7,617 bases of DNA from Nitrospirota bacterium (lineage in GTDB: Bacteria > Nitrospirota > Nitrospiria > Nitrospirales > Nitrospiraceae), in the NCBI GenBank assembly GCA_016201805.1, contig JACQCB010000179.1, positions 1 through 7,617 on the forward strand, in the 5' to 3' direction. This document shows, one piece after another, positions 1 to 6,164 of this stretch. Within the stretch, counting starts at the first letter, position 1, and every line of letters begins with the position of its first letter. The notes under the pieces were generated by a model, which saw only the letters and a list, made by a program, of their open reading frames with translations, made no database searches and had not been told where the DNA came from. Position numbers and translations under genes: made by a program.

Positions 1-48
1 AAAGCGCGGCCCTCTGCTCTTGCCATAAGCTATAGGCGATACGCTCCG

Positions 49-2538
49 TTACACATCGAGGTTACGCACTTCCAGCGCGTGCTGCTGGATGAAGTTGCGG
101 CGCGGCGCGACTTCGTCGCCCATCAGGATGGAGAAGATGTCGTCCACCCCGGCAATATCCTCGAGCTTGACTTGCATGAGGGACCGAGTCTCCGGGTCCA
201 TGGTGGTCTCCCAGAGCTGGCTCGGATTCATCTCGCCCAAGCCTTTGTAGCGCTGCAACCCCAACCCCTGTTTCCCGATCTCCAGAATTTGCTGGACCAA
301 CTCGGCCGTGCCGGGCAGTTCCTTCTGCACATCCTTGGCCTTGAGCTTGTACGGCGGACGACCCAGCCCGATGGCCGAAGGCGCCAGTTTCTGCAGCTCG
401 CGGAAGTCGGCTGAGCCGACCAGTTCGTGATTGATCGCCAGTTCGTGGGCCATCCCGTTCGTCTGTACGCGGCAGATCACTTTGTTGGACTGGTGTTCTT
501 CGTCCTCGGCGATGTCCAGCGTGATCGTGGCCTTGGGATAGGCGGCGCTCAGAGTCTTCTTGGCATTGGCCACGACCTTCTTGAGCGCCGTGAGGTTTTT
601 CAGCAGGTCCCGGTCCAGCCCGGGCTCGTCCACAAAGGCGCGGAGGAGACCGCCCTCACGCTGCTTCTTGCTGAAGCGGGCCACGAACGCTTCGAACGAA
701 ATGAGTTTCTTGAGGATCGGCAACAGGCGACGGCCGGTCACGAAGGCCTCGGCGCTTTCGACGTAGACTTCGACATCCTCGACGGCCAGGTCTGAGAGAT
801 ATTCGTTCAAGGCATTCTCGTCCTTCAGGTACCGTTCGGTCTTCCCTTTCTTGACCCTGAAGAGCGGCGGCTGCGCGATGTAGATGTAGCCGCGCTCGAT
901 GAGTTCCACCATCTGGCGGAAGAAGAACGTCAGGAGCAAGGTCCGGATGTGGCTGCCGTCCACGTCGGCGTCAGTCATCAGGATGATCTTGTGGTAGCGG
1001 GCGCGGGTGATGTCGAAGGCGTCCTTGTCATCTTTGCCCTTCTCGCCCTCGCCTTCCTCGCGTCTGCGGCCGATGCCGGTGCCCAGGGCCATAATCAGGG
1101 TTCGGATTTCATCGCTGGAGAGCATCTTGTCGAACCGGGCCTTCTCGACGTTCAGGATCTTGCCCTTGAGGGGGAGGATGGCCTGGAACTTCCGGTCGCG
1201 ACCCTGCTTGGCCGAACCGCCGGCCGAATCGCCCTCCACGATGAAGAGTTCGCTGTGCGCCGGGTCCTTCTCGGAACAATCGGCCAGCTTGCCGGGCAAC
1301 GAGCCGCCGTCCAACGCGCTCTTGCGCCGAATCAATTCCTTGGCCTTCCGCGCCGCCTCGCGGGCCCGCGCCGCGTCGATGGCCTTGCCGATGACCTTGC
1401 GGGCGATCGGAGGATTCTGCTCGAAGTAGTCGCCCAAGGCCTCGTTGACCGCCGCCTCGACGATGCCCTTGACCTCGCTGTTGCCCAGCTTGGCCTTGGT
1501 CTGGCCCTCGAACTGCGGATTGCGCAGCTTGACGCTGACGACCGCGGTCAGGCCCTCGCGGACGTCGTCGCCGGTGAGGGACTCCGTTTCCTTCTTGAGC
1601 AAATCGTGGGCATTGGCGTACGTGTTGATGGTTCGGGTGAGCGCCGCCTTGAAGCCGACGAGGTGTGTGCCCCCCTCCTTCGTATTGATGTTGTTGGCGA
1701 AGGAGAAGAGATTTTCGGCGTAGCCGTCGTTGTACTGGAGCGCTACCTCCAGGATCATGTCGCTCTTCTCGACCTCGACGAAGATCGGCTTGTGCAGGGG
1801 GGTCTTGGCTTCGTTCAGATGTTCGACGAAGGAGACGATCCCGCCCTTGTAGCGGAAGACCTGTTCCTTTTCCTTGCACTCGTCCTTGAGCGTGATGGCC
1901 AGCCCCTTGTTCAGGAAGGCCAGCTCGCGGAGGCGTTGCGCCAGCACGTCGAAACTGAACTCCAGGGTCTCGAAGATCTGGCTGTCCGGCTTGAAGGTGA
2001 CCATCGTCCCGCGCTTTTTCGTCTTGCCGGTGACCTTGAGGGGGGCGGTCGCTTTACCCCGCTCGTAGCGCTGCTCGAAGGTCTGCCCGTCCTGCCAGAT
2101 TTCCAATTCCAGCCACTCGGACAAGGCGTTGACAACCGAGATGCCGACGCCGTGGAGACCGCCGGAGACCGTGTAGGCGCCTTGCTCGAACTTGCCGCCG
2201 GCGTGCAGGACGGTCAGGGCCACCTCGGCCGCGGACTTCTTCTGGGTGGGGTGCATGCCGGTCGGGATGCCGCGCCCGTTGTCCACGACCGTCACGCTGC
2301 CGTCGATGTGGATCGTGGCCTCGATCGTTTCGCCGAAGCCGGCCATGTGCTCATCGACGCTGTTATCCACCACCTCATAGACGAGATGGTGGAGGCCGTC
2401 CACACCGGTGCTGCCGATGTACATGGCCGGTCGCTTGCGGACCGCGTCCAACCCCTCCAGCACCTTGATCTGGTCTGCGCTATAGCTGTCGGACTTCGCC
2501 TGACTTGGCGCGTCCGTCTTTGCGTCTTTGATCGCCAT
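49..2538 (-). CDS. gyrB: DNA gyrase subunit B (GyrB)
   Basis: This is the ATPase/Toprim subunit of DNA gyrase, which works with GyrA (not in the window) to introduce negative supercoils ahead of replication forks. The 829-residue protein is complete. The GHKL ATPase domain shows the catalytic Glu55 and Asn59 (EVVDNS), Asp86 in DNGRGIP, and the GLHGVG lid around residues 127-132. Lys348 lies in the QTK loop of the transducer. The Toprim domain has EGDSAGG (Glu435) and the metal-binding TDADVDG (Asp523, 525, 527). The tail has QRYKGLGEMNPSQLWETTMDP, typical of type IIA enzymes. About 170 residues between roughly 563 and 755 match the position of the insert in Gram-negative GyrB. Residues 490-507 are an extra Lys/Glu/Asp/Gly-rich stretch absent from E. 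coli GyrB. AGGAGG lies only three bases before the ATG, a short spacing, but no better start is visible. ParE is the alternative; linkage to dnaA and dnaN favours GyrB. Confidence 0.97.
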   Translation of the reverse strand: MAIKDAKTDAPSQAKSDSYSADQIKVLEGLDAVRKRPAMYIGSTGVDGLHHLVYEVVDNSVDEHMAGFGETIEATIHIDGSVTVVDNGRGIPTGMHPTQKKSAAEVALTVLHAGGKFEQGAYTVSGGLHGVGISVVNALSEWLELEIWQDGQTFEQRYERGKATAPLKVTGKTKKRGTMVTFKPDSQIFETLEFSFDVLAQRLRELAFLNKGLAITLKDECKEKEQVFRYKGGIVSFVEHLNEAKTPLHKPIFVEVEKSDMILEVALQYNDGYAENLFSFANNINTKEGGTHLVGFKAALTRTINTYANAHDLLKKETESLTGDDVREGLTAVVSVKLRNPQFEGQTKAKLGNSEVKGIVEAAVNEALGDYFEQNPPIARKVIGKAIDAARAREAARKAKELIRRKSALDGGSLPGKLADCSEKDPAHSELFIVEGDSAGGSAKQGRDRKFQAILPLKGKILNVEKARFDKMLSSDEIRTLIMALGTGIGRRREEGEGEKGKDDKDAFDITRARYHKIILMTDADVDGSHIRTLLLTFFFRQMVELIERGYIYIAQPPLFRVKKGKTERYLKDENALNEYLSDLAVEDVEVYVESAEAFVTGRRLLPILKKLISFEAFVARFSKKQREGGLLRAFVDEPGLDRDLLKNLTALKKVVANAKKTLSAAYPKATITLDIAEDEEHQSNKVICRVQTNGMAHELAINHELVGSADFRELQKLAPSAIGLGRPPYKLKAKDVQKELPGTAELVQQILEIGKQGLGLQRYKGLGEMNPSQLWETTMDPETRSLMQVKLEDIAGVDDIFSILMGDEVAPRRNFIQQHALEVRNLDV

Positions 2539-2560
2539 CCGCCTCCTACCCTAAAAGTTC

Positions 2561-2640
2561 GTGACAAGTGACGCGTGACAGGTGACAAGTCGCCCCGCGA
2601 TCGGTTAGTTGCTCGTCACTCATCACGTGTCACCCGTCAC
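2561..2640. repeat. Inverted arrays of GTGACNN heptads between dnaN and gyrB
   Basis: Four GTGAC cores start at 2561, 2568, 2575 and 2582, exactly seven bases apart. After a 28-base spacer, four inverted cores (GTCAC, ATCAC, GTCAC, GTCAC) start at 2615, 2622, 2629 and 2636, again exactly seven apart. The two arms can pair into an imperfect hairpin in which the cores match and the two-base linkers mostly do not. In the mRNA the hairpin starts four bases after the dnaN stop and ends about 13 bases before the gyrB ribosome-binding site. Only a four-U run follows it, so it is a poor intrinsic terminator. It could be a dispersed REP-like repeat, an attenuator or an mRNA-processing element; the sequence alone does not decide. 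Confidence 0.85.
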
Positions 2641-2644
2641 GTCT

Positions 2645-3787
2645 TTACACTTTGATCGGCATCACCACGCAGGTGAAGCCCGCGTTGCCCGGTTCACGCA
2701 CCAGGCAAGGACTCAACGGGTTGTCCATCTGCAGGGAGACCGCTTCACCGTCCATGACTCCCAACACGTCCAACAGATACCGGGCGTTGAAGCCGGTCGT
2801 CAGGGTCTCGCCTTTGTACTGGGCCGCCAGTTCTTCGGTCGCCTCGCCGAAGTCCGGGTTGCTGGAGAACAACGTCATCTTGCCGGACGCGATCGTGAGC
2901 TTCACGGCATTCGTTTTGTCCCGCGAGAGCACGGCGACGCGGCGCAGCGCGCCCTCCAATTCCACCCGGTCCACGCTGACTTTCTTGTCCTGGTCCTTCT
3001 CCTTCGGAATGACCTGCTGATAGTTCGGGTAGTTTCCTTCCATCAGCCGCGAGGTCAGGAGCAGGCCGCTCTTGCGAAAGATCATGAGATTTTTGGTGAA
3101 GCCGATCAGCGGCTCACCGTCTCCTTCTTCGAGCAGGCGGCGCATCTCGAAGGCGGCATTTTTCGGAATGATCGCTTTGATCTCCTTCGGAGCCTCCTTC
3201 GCGGCGTCCTTGCCGGCCGCCAACGTCATGTCCTGCTCCGCCAGGGCCAGGCGATGCCCATCCGTCCCAACCAGCCGCAGGGTGGTTTTCTTCTCCGAGG
3301 AGATGAGGGTCACCAGCAGCCCGTTCAGGATGTAGCGGGCGTCATTGTCCCCCACCGCGAAGAGGGTCTTGCGGATCAGTTCCTGCAGCCCCGCGCCGGT
3401 CAAGGGAGTGAGGCCCTCGCGTTCGATCGACGGCAGGGCCGGATAGTCGCTGCCAGGCAGGCCGACGATCTTGAAGTGACTTTTCCCGGACCGGATCGTC
3501 GCCCAGTTGTTCTCTCCGACGGTGAGTTCGACCTCGCCGGCGGGCAGCTCCTTCAAGATCTCGAAGACCTTGCGGGCCGACAGCGTGACGGAGCCCGGCT
3601 CTTGCACCGTGGCCTTGTAGAGCCCGCGCATGCCGATCTCCAGGTCTGTGGCCGTGACATCGACGCCCTCCGGCTTGGCTTCCAGCAGGATGTTGGAGAG
3701 CTGGGGCATGGTGTTTCGCTTCTCCACCACGCCCTGCACGCGCTGGAGTGCGGTCAACAGTTCGTCCCTGCTAATTCGTAGTTTCAT
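2645..3787 (-). CDS. dnaN: DNA polymerase III beta subunit, sliding clamp (DnaN)
   Basis: This is the ring-shaped beta clamp that holds the replicative polymerase on DNA and recruits clamp-binding partners. It acts as a homodimer of three-domain protomers. The 380-residue length is slightly above E. coli DnaN (366). The N-terminus MKLRISRDELLTALQRVQGVV, RNTMPQLSNILLEA near residues 24-37, the TDGHRLAL motif at 175-182, and the C-terminal VMPIKV (the family usually ends VMPIRL or similar) identify it. YLLDVLGVMDGE near 337-348 and NPLSPCLVRE near 356-365 belong to the domain III region that forms the peptide-binding pocket. A small Ala/Lys-rich insertion lies at about 190-203. The start is supported by GAGGAG at 3798-3803, ten bases upstream of the ATG. 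It lies 36 bases after dnaA, so the two are almost certainly cotranscribed. Confidence 0.97.
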   Translation of the reverse strand: MKLRISRDELLTALQRVQGVVEKRNTMPQLSNILLEAKPEGVDVTATDLEIGMRGLYKATVQEPGSVTLSARKVFEILKELPAGEVELTVGENNWATIRSGKSHFKIVGLPGSDYPALPSIEREGLTPLTGAGLQELIRKTLFAVGDNDARYILNGLLVTLISSEKKTTLRLVGTDGHRLALAEQDMTLAAGKDAAKEAPKEIKAIIPKNAAFEMRRLLEEGDGEPLIGFTKNLMIFRKSGLLLTSRLMEGNYPNYQQVIPKEKDQDKKVSVDRVELEGALRRVAVLSRDKTNAVKLTIASGKMTLFSSNPDFGEATEELAAQYKGETLTTGFNARYLLDVLGVMDGEAVSLQMDNPLSPCLVREPGNAGFTCVVMPIKV

Positions 3788-3823
3788 CGGGCGGTCTCTC
3801 CTCTGCTAGGCTCGTTCCGCATC

Positions 3824-5179
3824 CTACCCCTTCGTAATCTGGGCCTTCAGGCTCTCCAAGGTCGGCTTGAGGGTCGCATCCGTCTGAAGGGCCTTGGTGA
3901 TCTGCTTGCAGGCATGAATGATCGTCGTGTGGTCTTTGCCCCCGAAATGACGCCCGATCTCCGGGAAGGAGGCATCCGTCATCTCCCGGCAAAGATACAT
4001 GGCGATCTGTCTCGGATGGACCAACGTCTTGCTCCGGCGCCGGCTTTTCAGCTCGGCGATTTTGACGTGAAAGCGCGTGGCCACCGCTTCCTCGATGTCG
4101 TCCATCGCGATGATTTTCTTCTTCTCGCCGATGATGTCGCGCAGGACGTTTCGGGCCATGTCCAGCGTGATGGCCTGGCCGGTCAGCGAGGAATAGGCGC
4201 CCAGCCGGACCAGCGACCCTTCGAGTTCCCGGATGTTGTTCTTCATATTCGTGGCCAGGAACTGCACAACGTCGTCGGACAACCCCATCCCCTCGTCGTC
4301 GGACTTTTTGCGCAGGATGGCGATGCGCGTTTCCACGTCGGGCTGCTGCAGGTCCGCGATCAAACCCCACTCGAACCGCGAGCGGAGACGCTCTTCCATG
4401 TCGGGCATTTCCTTGGGAAAGCGGTCGCTGGACAAGACGATCTGCTTCCTGGCCTCATAGAGCGTGTTGAAGGTATGGAAGAACTCCTCCTGCGTGCGCT
4501 CCTTCCCGGCCAGGAACTGCACGTCGTCGACCAGCAACATGTCGATGTTCCGATAGCGCTTCCGCAAGTCGATCATCTTGTCGTAGCGAATGGAGTTGAT
4601 TACCTCGTTGGTGAACTGCTCCGTCGTGACATAGGCGATCTTCAGGTCGGAGTGCTCCGCCACGTGGTTCCCGATGGCATTCAAGAGGTGCGTCTTGCCC
4701 AGTCCGACGCCCCCGTAGATGAACAGAGGGTTATAAGCTTTCGCCGGCGCGTCCGCGACGGCCCGACTTGCGGCATGGGCAAACTGATTGCTGGCCCCGA
4801 CGACAAAACTCTTGAACGTATACTTGGGGTTCAGCGGAACCGTCCGACGGGGGCGGCCGACTTGCGCGCTACGATTCGATGGGGCGAATCCCGGAATCGG
4901 ATCAGCGGGTGGCGTCACACGGGGGGAGGGCTTTTCGCCGCCCACAAAGGATACATCCACATTTCTTCCCCCTCGTGAGGTTGCCAATGCTTCCGCGAGG
5001 AGACCCGGATAATTTTTGTCTATCCATTCGCCAAAGAACCTATTAGGAACCTCAATACGCGCACTTACGTCATCAATGCCCTGAAGACGAGCAGGAACAA
5101 ACCACGTATCAAAAACCTGTTTAGGGACTTTGGCTTCAATGTAAGCCAGCGCCGCTTCCCAAACAGTTTCGATACCCAT
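3824..5179 (-). CDS. dnaA: Chromosomal replication initiator protein DnaA
   Basis: DnaA binds DnaA boxes at oriC, oligomerises with ATP, melts the origin and recruits the helicase. From this start the protein has 451 residues. Domain I covers about 1-70. The linker, about 70-115, is rich in Pro, Gly and Ser and is short. The AAA+ domain has the NPKYTF entry motif (117-122), Walker A GGVGLGKT (156-163), Walker B LLVDDVQF (215-222), sensor I in IVLSSDR (247-253), the arginine-finger region RLRSRF (264-269) and sensor II Arg318 in IRELEGSL. Domain IV ends with the DnaA signature FPEIGRHFGGKDHTTIIHA (405-423), the box-binding helix-turn-helix. I chose the ATG at 5179 because GGAGG sits nine bases upstream and the product begins like a normal domain I. 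An in-frame GTG at 5248 would add 23 residues unlike the family, encoded over a DnaA box. The first 60 or so codons are noticeably AT-richer than the rest of the gene. Confidence 0.97.
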   Translation of the reverse strand: MGIETVWEAALAYIEAKVPKQVFDTWFVPARLQGIDDVSARIEVPNRFFGEWIDKNYPGLLAEALATSRGGRNVDVSFVGGEKPSPRVTPPADPIPGFAPSNRSAQVGRPRRTVPLNPKYTFKSFVVGASNQFAHAASRAVADAPAKAYNPLFIYGGVGLGKTHLLNAIGNHVAEHSDLKIAYVTTEQFTNEVINSIRYDKMIDLRKRYRNIDMLLVDDVQFLAGKERTQEEFFHTFNTLYEARKQIVLSSDRFPKEMPDMEERLRSRFEWGLIADLQQPDVETRIAILRKKSDDEGMGLSDDVVQFLATNMKNNIRELEGSLVRLGAYSSLTGQAITLDMARNVLRDIIGEKKKIIAMDDIEEAVATRFHVKIAELKSRRRSKTLVHPRQIAMYLCREMTDASFPEIGRHFGGKDHTTIIHACKQITKALQTDATLKPTLESLKAQITKG

Positions 5180-5188
5180 GACAGAAAA

Positions 5189-5193
5189 CCTCC
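5189..5193 (-). promoter_or_regulatory. dnaA ribosome-binding site
   Basis: On the minus strand this reads GGAGG, nine bases before the ATG at 5179. It decides the choice of start over the longer frame that opens at the GTG at 5248. Confidence 0.8.
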
Positions 5194-5195
5194 AG

Positions 5196-5204
5196 TTATT
5201 CACA
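5196..5204 (+). promoter_or_regulatory. DnaA box, perfect consensus
   Basis: TTATTCACA matches the consensus TTATNCACA at every position. It ends 16 bases upstream of the dnaA start codon, just before the ribosome-binding site, so DnaA bound here could also repress its own gene. Confidence 0.75.
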
Positions 5205-5207
5205 ACC

Positions 5208-5216
5208 TTATTAACA
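5208..5216 (+). promoter_or_regulatory. Second DnaA box, one mismatch
   Basis: TTATTAACA differs from TTATNCACA at the sixth position only. It has the same orientation as the perfect box and starts 12 bases after it, close to one helical turn, so two DnaA protomers could bind side by side. Confidence 0.45.
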
Positions 5217-5251
5217 CCTGTTGATAGACTTCCTGTCTTTTCCATCACTCC

Positions 5252-5281
5252 TTAAAATGAGAAATCTGTTCCTGTGGTCAA
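5252..5281 (-). promoter_or_regulatory. Possible dnaA promoter
   Basis: On the minus strand TTGACC (5276-5281, five of six matches to the -35 consensus) is followed after 18 bases by TTTTAA (5252-5257, three of six to the -10 consensus). Transcription from it would start near 5245 and place both DnaA boxes in the leader. The -10 is weak, so this is tentative. Confidence 0.3.
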
Positions 5282-5449
5282 CCTCAAAGAATTTTGATAG
5301 TGGGGACTCATATATTTCTCTGGTGACACCATACCGTTCACAGGTTAATTTCACTTCTTCCACCGCCCATCAGACTGTTGCCTATGAATTTCACATCGCC
5401 ATATCGATCTTACCGCCCTCTATAAACAACGCCTTATATCTCAATAACA

Positions 5450-5458
5450 GATTTCACA
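5450..5458 (+). promoter_or_regulatory. Weak DnaA-box-like site next to the DnaA-trio
   Basis: GATTTCACA keeps the TNCACA half of the consensus but differs at its first three bases. Its interest comes from position: four bases separate it from the trio run, the arrangement expected for a box that loads DnaA onto trios. Confidence 0.4.
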
Positions 5459-5462
5459 GAGC

Positions 5463-5483
5463 CTACTCCTATTCCTACTACTC
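5463..5483 (-). promoter_or_regulatory. DnaA-trio-like element (basal unwinding system)
   Basis: On the plus strand there are seven consecutive triplets: four CTA, two CTC and one TTC. Read 3'-to-5' on the minus strand, starting at the box-like site, each becomes G/A-A-N (GAT, GAG or AAG), the DnaA-trio pattern known from Bacillus subtilis. A DnaA-box-like site flanks it at 5450-5458 and an A/T-only tract follows at 5501-5515. Confidence 0.6.
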
Positions 5484-5500
5484 CGATGTTTCTCTATGGC

Positions 5501-5515
5501 AAAAAATTTATAAGA
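5501..5515. other. Candidate DNA-unwinding element (A/T tract)
   Basis: Fifteen consecutive A/T bases lie just beyond the trio run, on the side away from dnaA. They sit where strand opening would be expected, between the trios and the end of dsrH. Confidence 0.45.
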
Positions 5516-5530
5516 AGAAGTAACACCCAT

Positions 5531-5788
5531 CTATAACGCAACTACAGCATCAGCTTCGAGGATCATGCGCAAGACATCTTGATACGATACGGTAGGAAAA
5601 GATGGAGTCCTATTTCTCGATAATACATCCTCGGAAAGTACATGTACTTGAGCTGCCGGAAATCGGGAAGATGCAACAGCTTCCTGGATCAGGACAACCG
5701 ACGTCTCCTGATGAGGAGAAGATGTCTGGATGAGACTCGGAGAGAGTTGATATGGGTCCTTACCGACCAGATACAGAACTTTTCTCAC
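5531..5788 (-). CDS. DsrH/TusB-like sulfur relay subunit
   Basis: This 85-residue protein resembles TusB/DsrH, the small subunit of the TusBCD/DsrEFH sulfur-relay complex. The LYLVGKDPY start, VVLIQEAV near 31-38, VHVLSEDVLSRN near 48-59 and the ending VSYQDVLRMILEADAVVAL parallel E. coli TusB (LLLLQDGV, VYALNEDLIARG, IDYTDFVRLTVKH). I set the start at a GTG at 5788, ten bases after the dsrF stop. It gives the family's usual N-terminus, and a G-run at 5793-5797 may serve as a weak Shine-Dalgarno. An ATG at 5830 would overlap dsrF and add 14 residues that do not fit. The protein contains no cysteine, so it cannot carry sulfur itself, unlike Allochromatium DsrH with its conserved Cys20. It is the last gene of the cluster, and its stop borders the putative origin. 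No terminator is visible after it. Confidence 0.78.
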   Translation of the reverse strand: MRKVLYLVGKDPYQLSPSLIQTSSPHQETSVVLIQEAVASSRFPAAQVHVLSEDVLSRNRTPSFPTVSYQDVLRMILEADAVVAL

Positions 5789-5798
5789 GAGGCCCCCG

Positions 5799-6143
5799 TC
5801 AGAATACAAGCACGCGGTCCGATTCAGCAATCAATGCTGCGATCTCCGGAGGAGGCAATTCCCTGGTTATAAAGCCGGACGCAAAGGAAAACTCTGAACA
5901 GGCTCCCGACGATACGACAAAAGGAATTTCTAACTGTTTTAAAGAGGGAAGGTACTTTTCTAAAATGTCTCCATCCACGATATCCTCAGTGTCTTCTGAG
6001 ATCAGGAGAGGAGCCCGATCAAGAAGGGCAATCGTCAACGGATTCTTTCCAGCGCTTAATCCCAGCGCAATACGCAATGCCTCAACGGCACGGTGCGTTT
6101 TCAGAGGGTCCTCACGGATCACCACGACGATACTGAGGGCCAT
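5799..6143 (-). CDS. DsrF/TusC-like sulfur relay subunit
   Basis: This 114-residue DsrE-fold protein is the likely DsrF/TusC member of the cluster. Its beta-strand opening (ALSIVVVIREDP), the helix HRAVEALRIALGLSA (17-31), LTIALLDRAPLLI (36-48), LEKYLPSLKQLEIPFVV (61-77) and the final PPPEIAALIAESDRVLVF follow TusC, which ends in a similar LEADALRRELANYDVILRF pattern. It has a single cysteine, Cys82, in SSGACSEF. It starts 21 bases after the dsrE stop with only a weak GAG-type ribosome-binding site. It is followed ten bases later by the dsrH start, so translation of the three genes is probably coupled. The gene order matches E. coli tusD-tusC-tusB. A generic DsrE-family function is the alternative. 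Confidence 0.8.
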   Translation of the reverse strand: MALSIVVVIREDPLKTHRAVEALRIALGLSAGKNPLTIALLDRAPLLISEDTEDIVDGDILEKYLPSLKQLEIPFVVSSGACSEFSFASGFITRELPPPEIAALIAESDRVLVF

Positions 6144-6164
6144 AAGTCACTCGTGAGGCCCGGC

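Larger units (their letters stand above)
5180..5530. other. Putative chromosomal replication origin (oriC)
   Basis: This gene-free stretch lies immediately upstream of dnaA, the usual place for oriC. It is about 40% GC by hand count, against 60-70% in gyrB. It holds one perfect DnaA box (5196-5204), a one-mismatch box (5208-5216) and weaker sites sharing the TTCACA half in the same orientation (5334-5342, 5387-5395, 5450-5458). A DnaA-trio-like run (5463-5483) leads into an A/T tract (5501-5515). Apart from this the interval holds a possible dnaA promoter and no recognisable RNA or protein gene. A cumulative GC-skew minimum here in the full genome would confirm it; that could not be computed from this window. 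Confidence 0.65.

Noticed and set aside
1..26. Possible start of a downstream gene (gyrA?) on the minus strand at an ATG at 26
   Set aside because: Only eight full codons are visible, there is no well-placed ribosome-binding site, and the residues do not resemble a GyrA N-terminus I recognise.
949..2571. Long plus-strand open frame opposite gyrB
   Set aside because: It is an antisense shadow of gyrB caused by high GC codon bias. The minus-strand frame carries all the GyrB motifs.
2561..2640. Heptad array as a CRISPR or an intrinsic terminator
   Set aside because: Units are seven bases with two-base linkers, not repeat-spacer units of CRISPR size. The hairpin is imperfect and followed by only four U residues.
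5180..5248. N-terminally extended DnaA starting at the GTG at 5248
   Set aside because: The extra 23 residues do not look like DnaA domain I and are encoded over a DnaA box. The ATG at 5179 has a good GGAGG nine bases upstream.
5221..5523. Plus-strand open frame of 100 codons in the dnaA-dsrH gap
   Set aside because: It covers the DnaA-box and trio region, has no convincing ribosome-binding site and a low-complexity Tyr/Ser-rich end, and resembles no family I know. It is best explained as chance in the origin.
5789..5830. Longer DsrH starting at the ATG at 5830
   Set aside because: It would overlap dsrF by 32 bases and add residues absent from the family. The GTG at 5788 gives the normal N-terminus.
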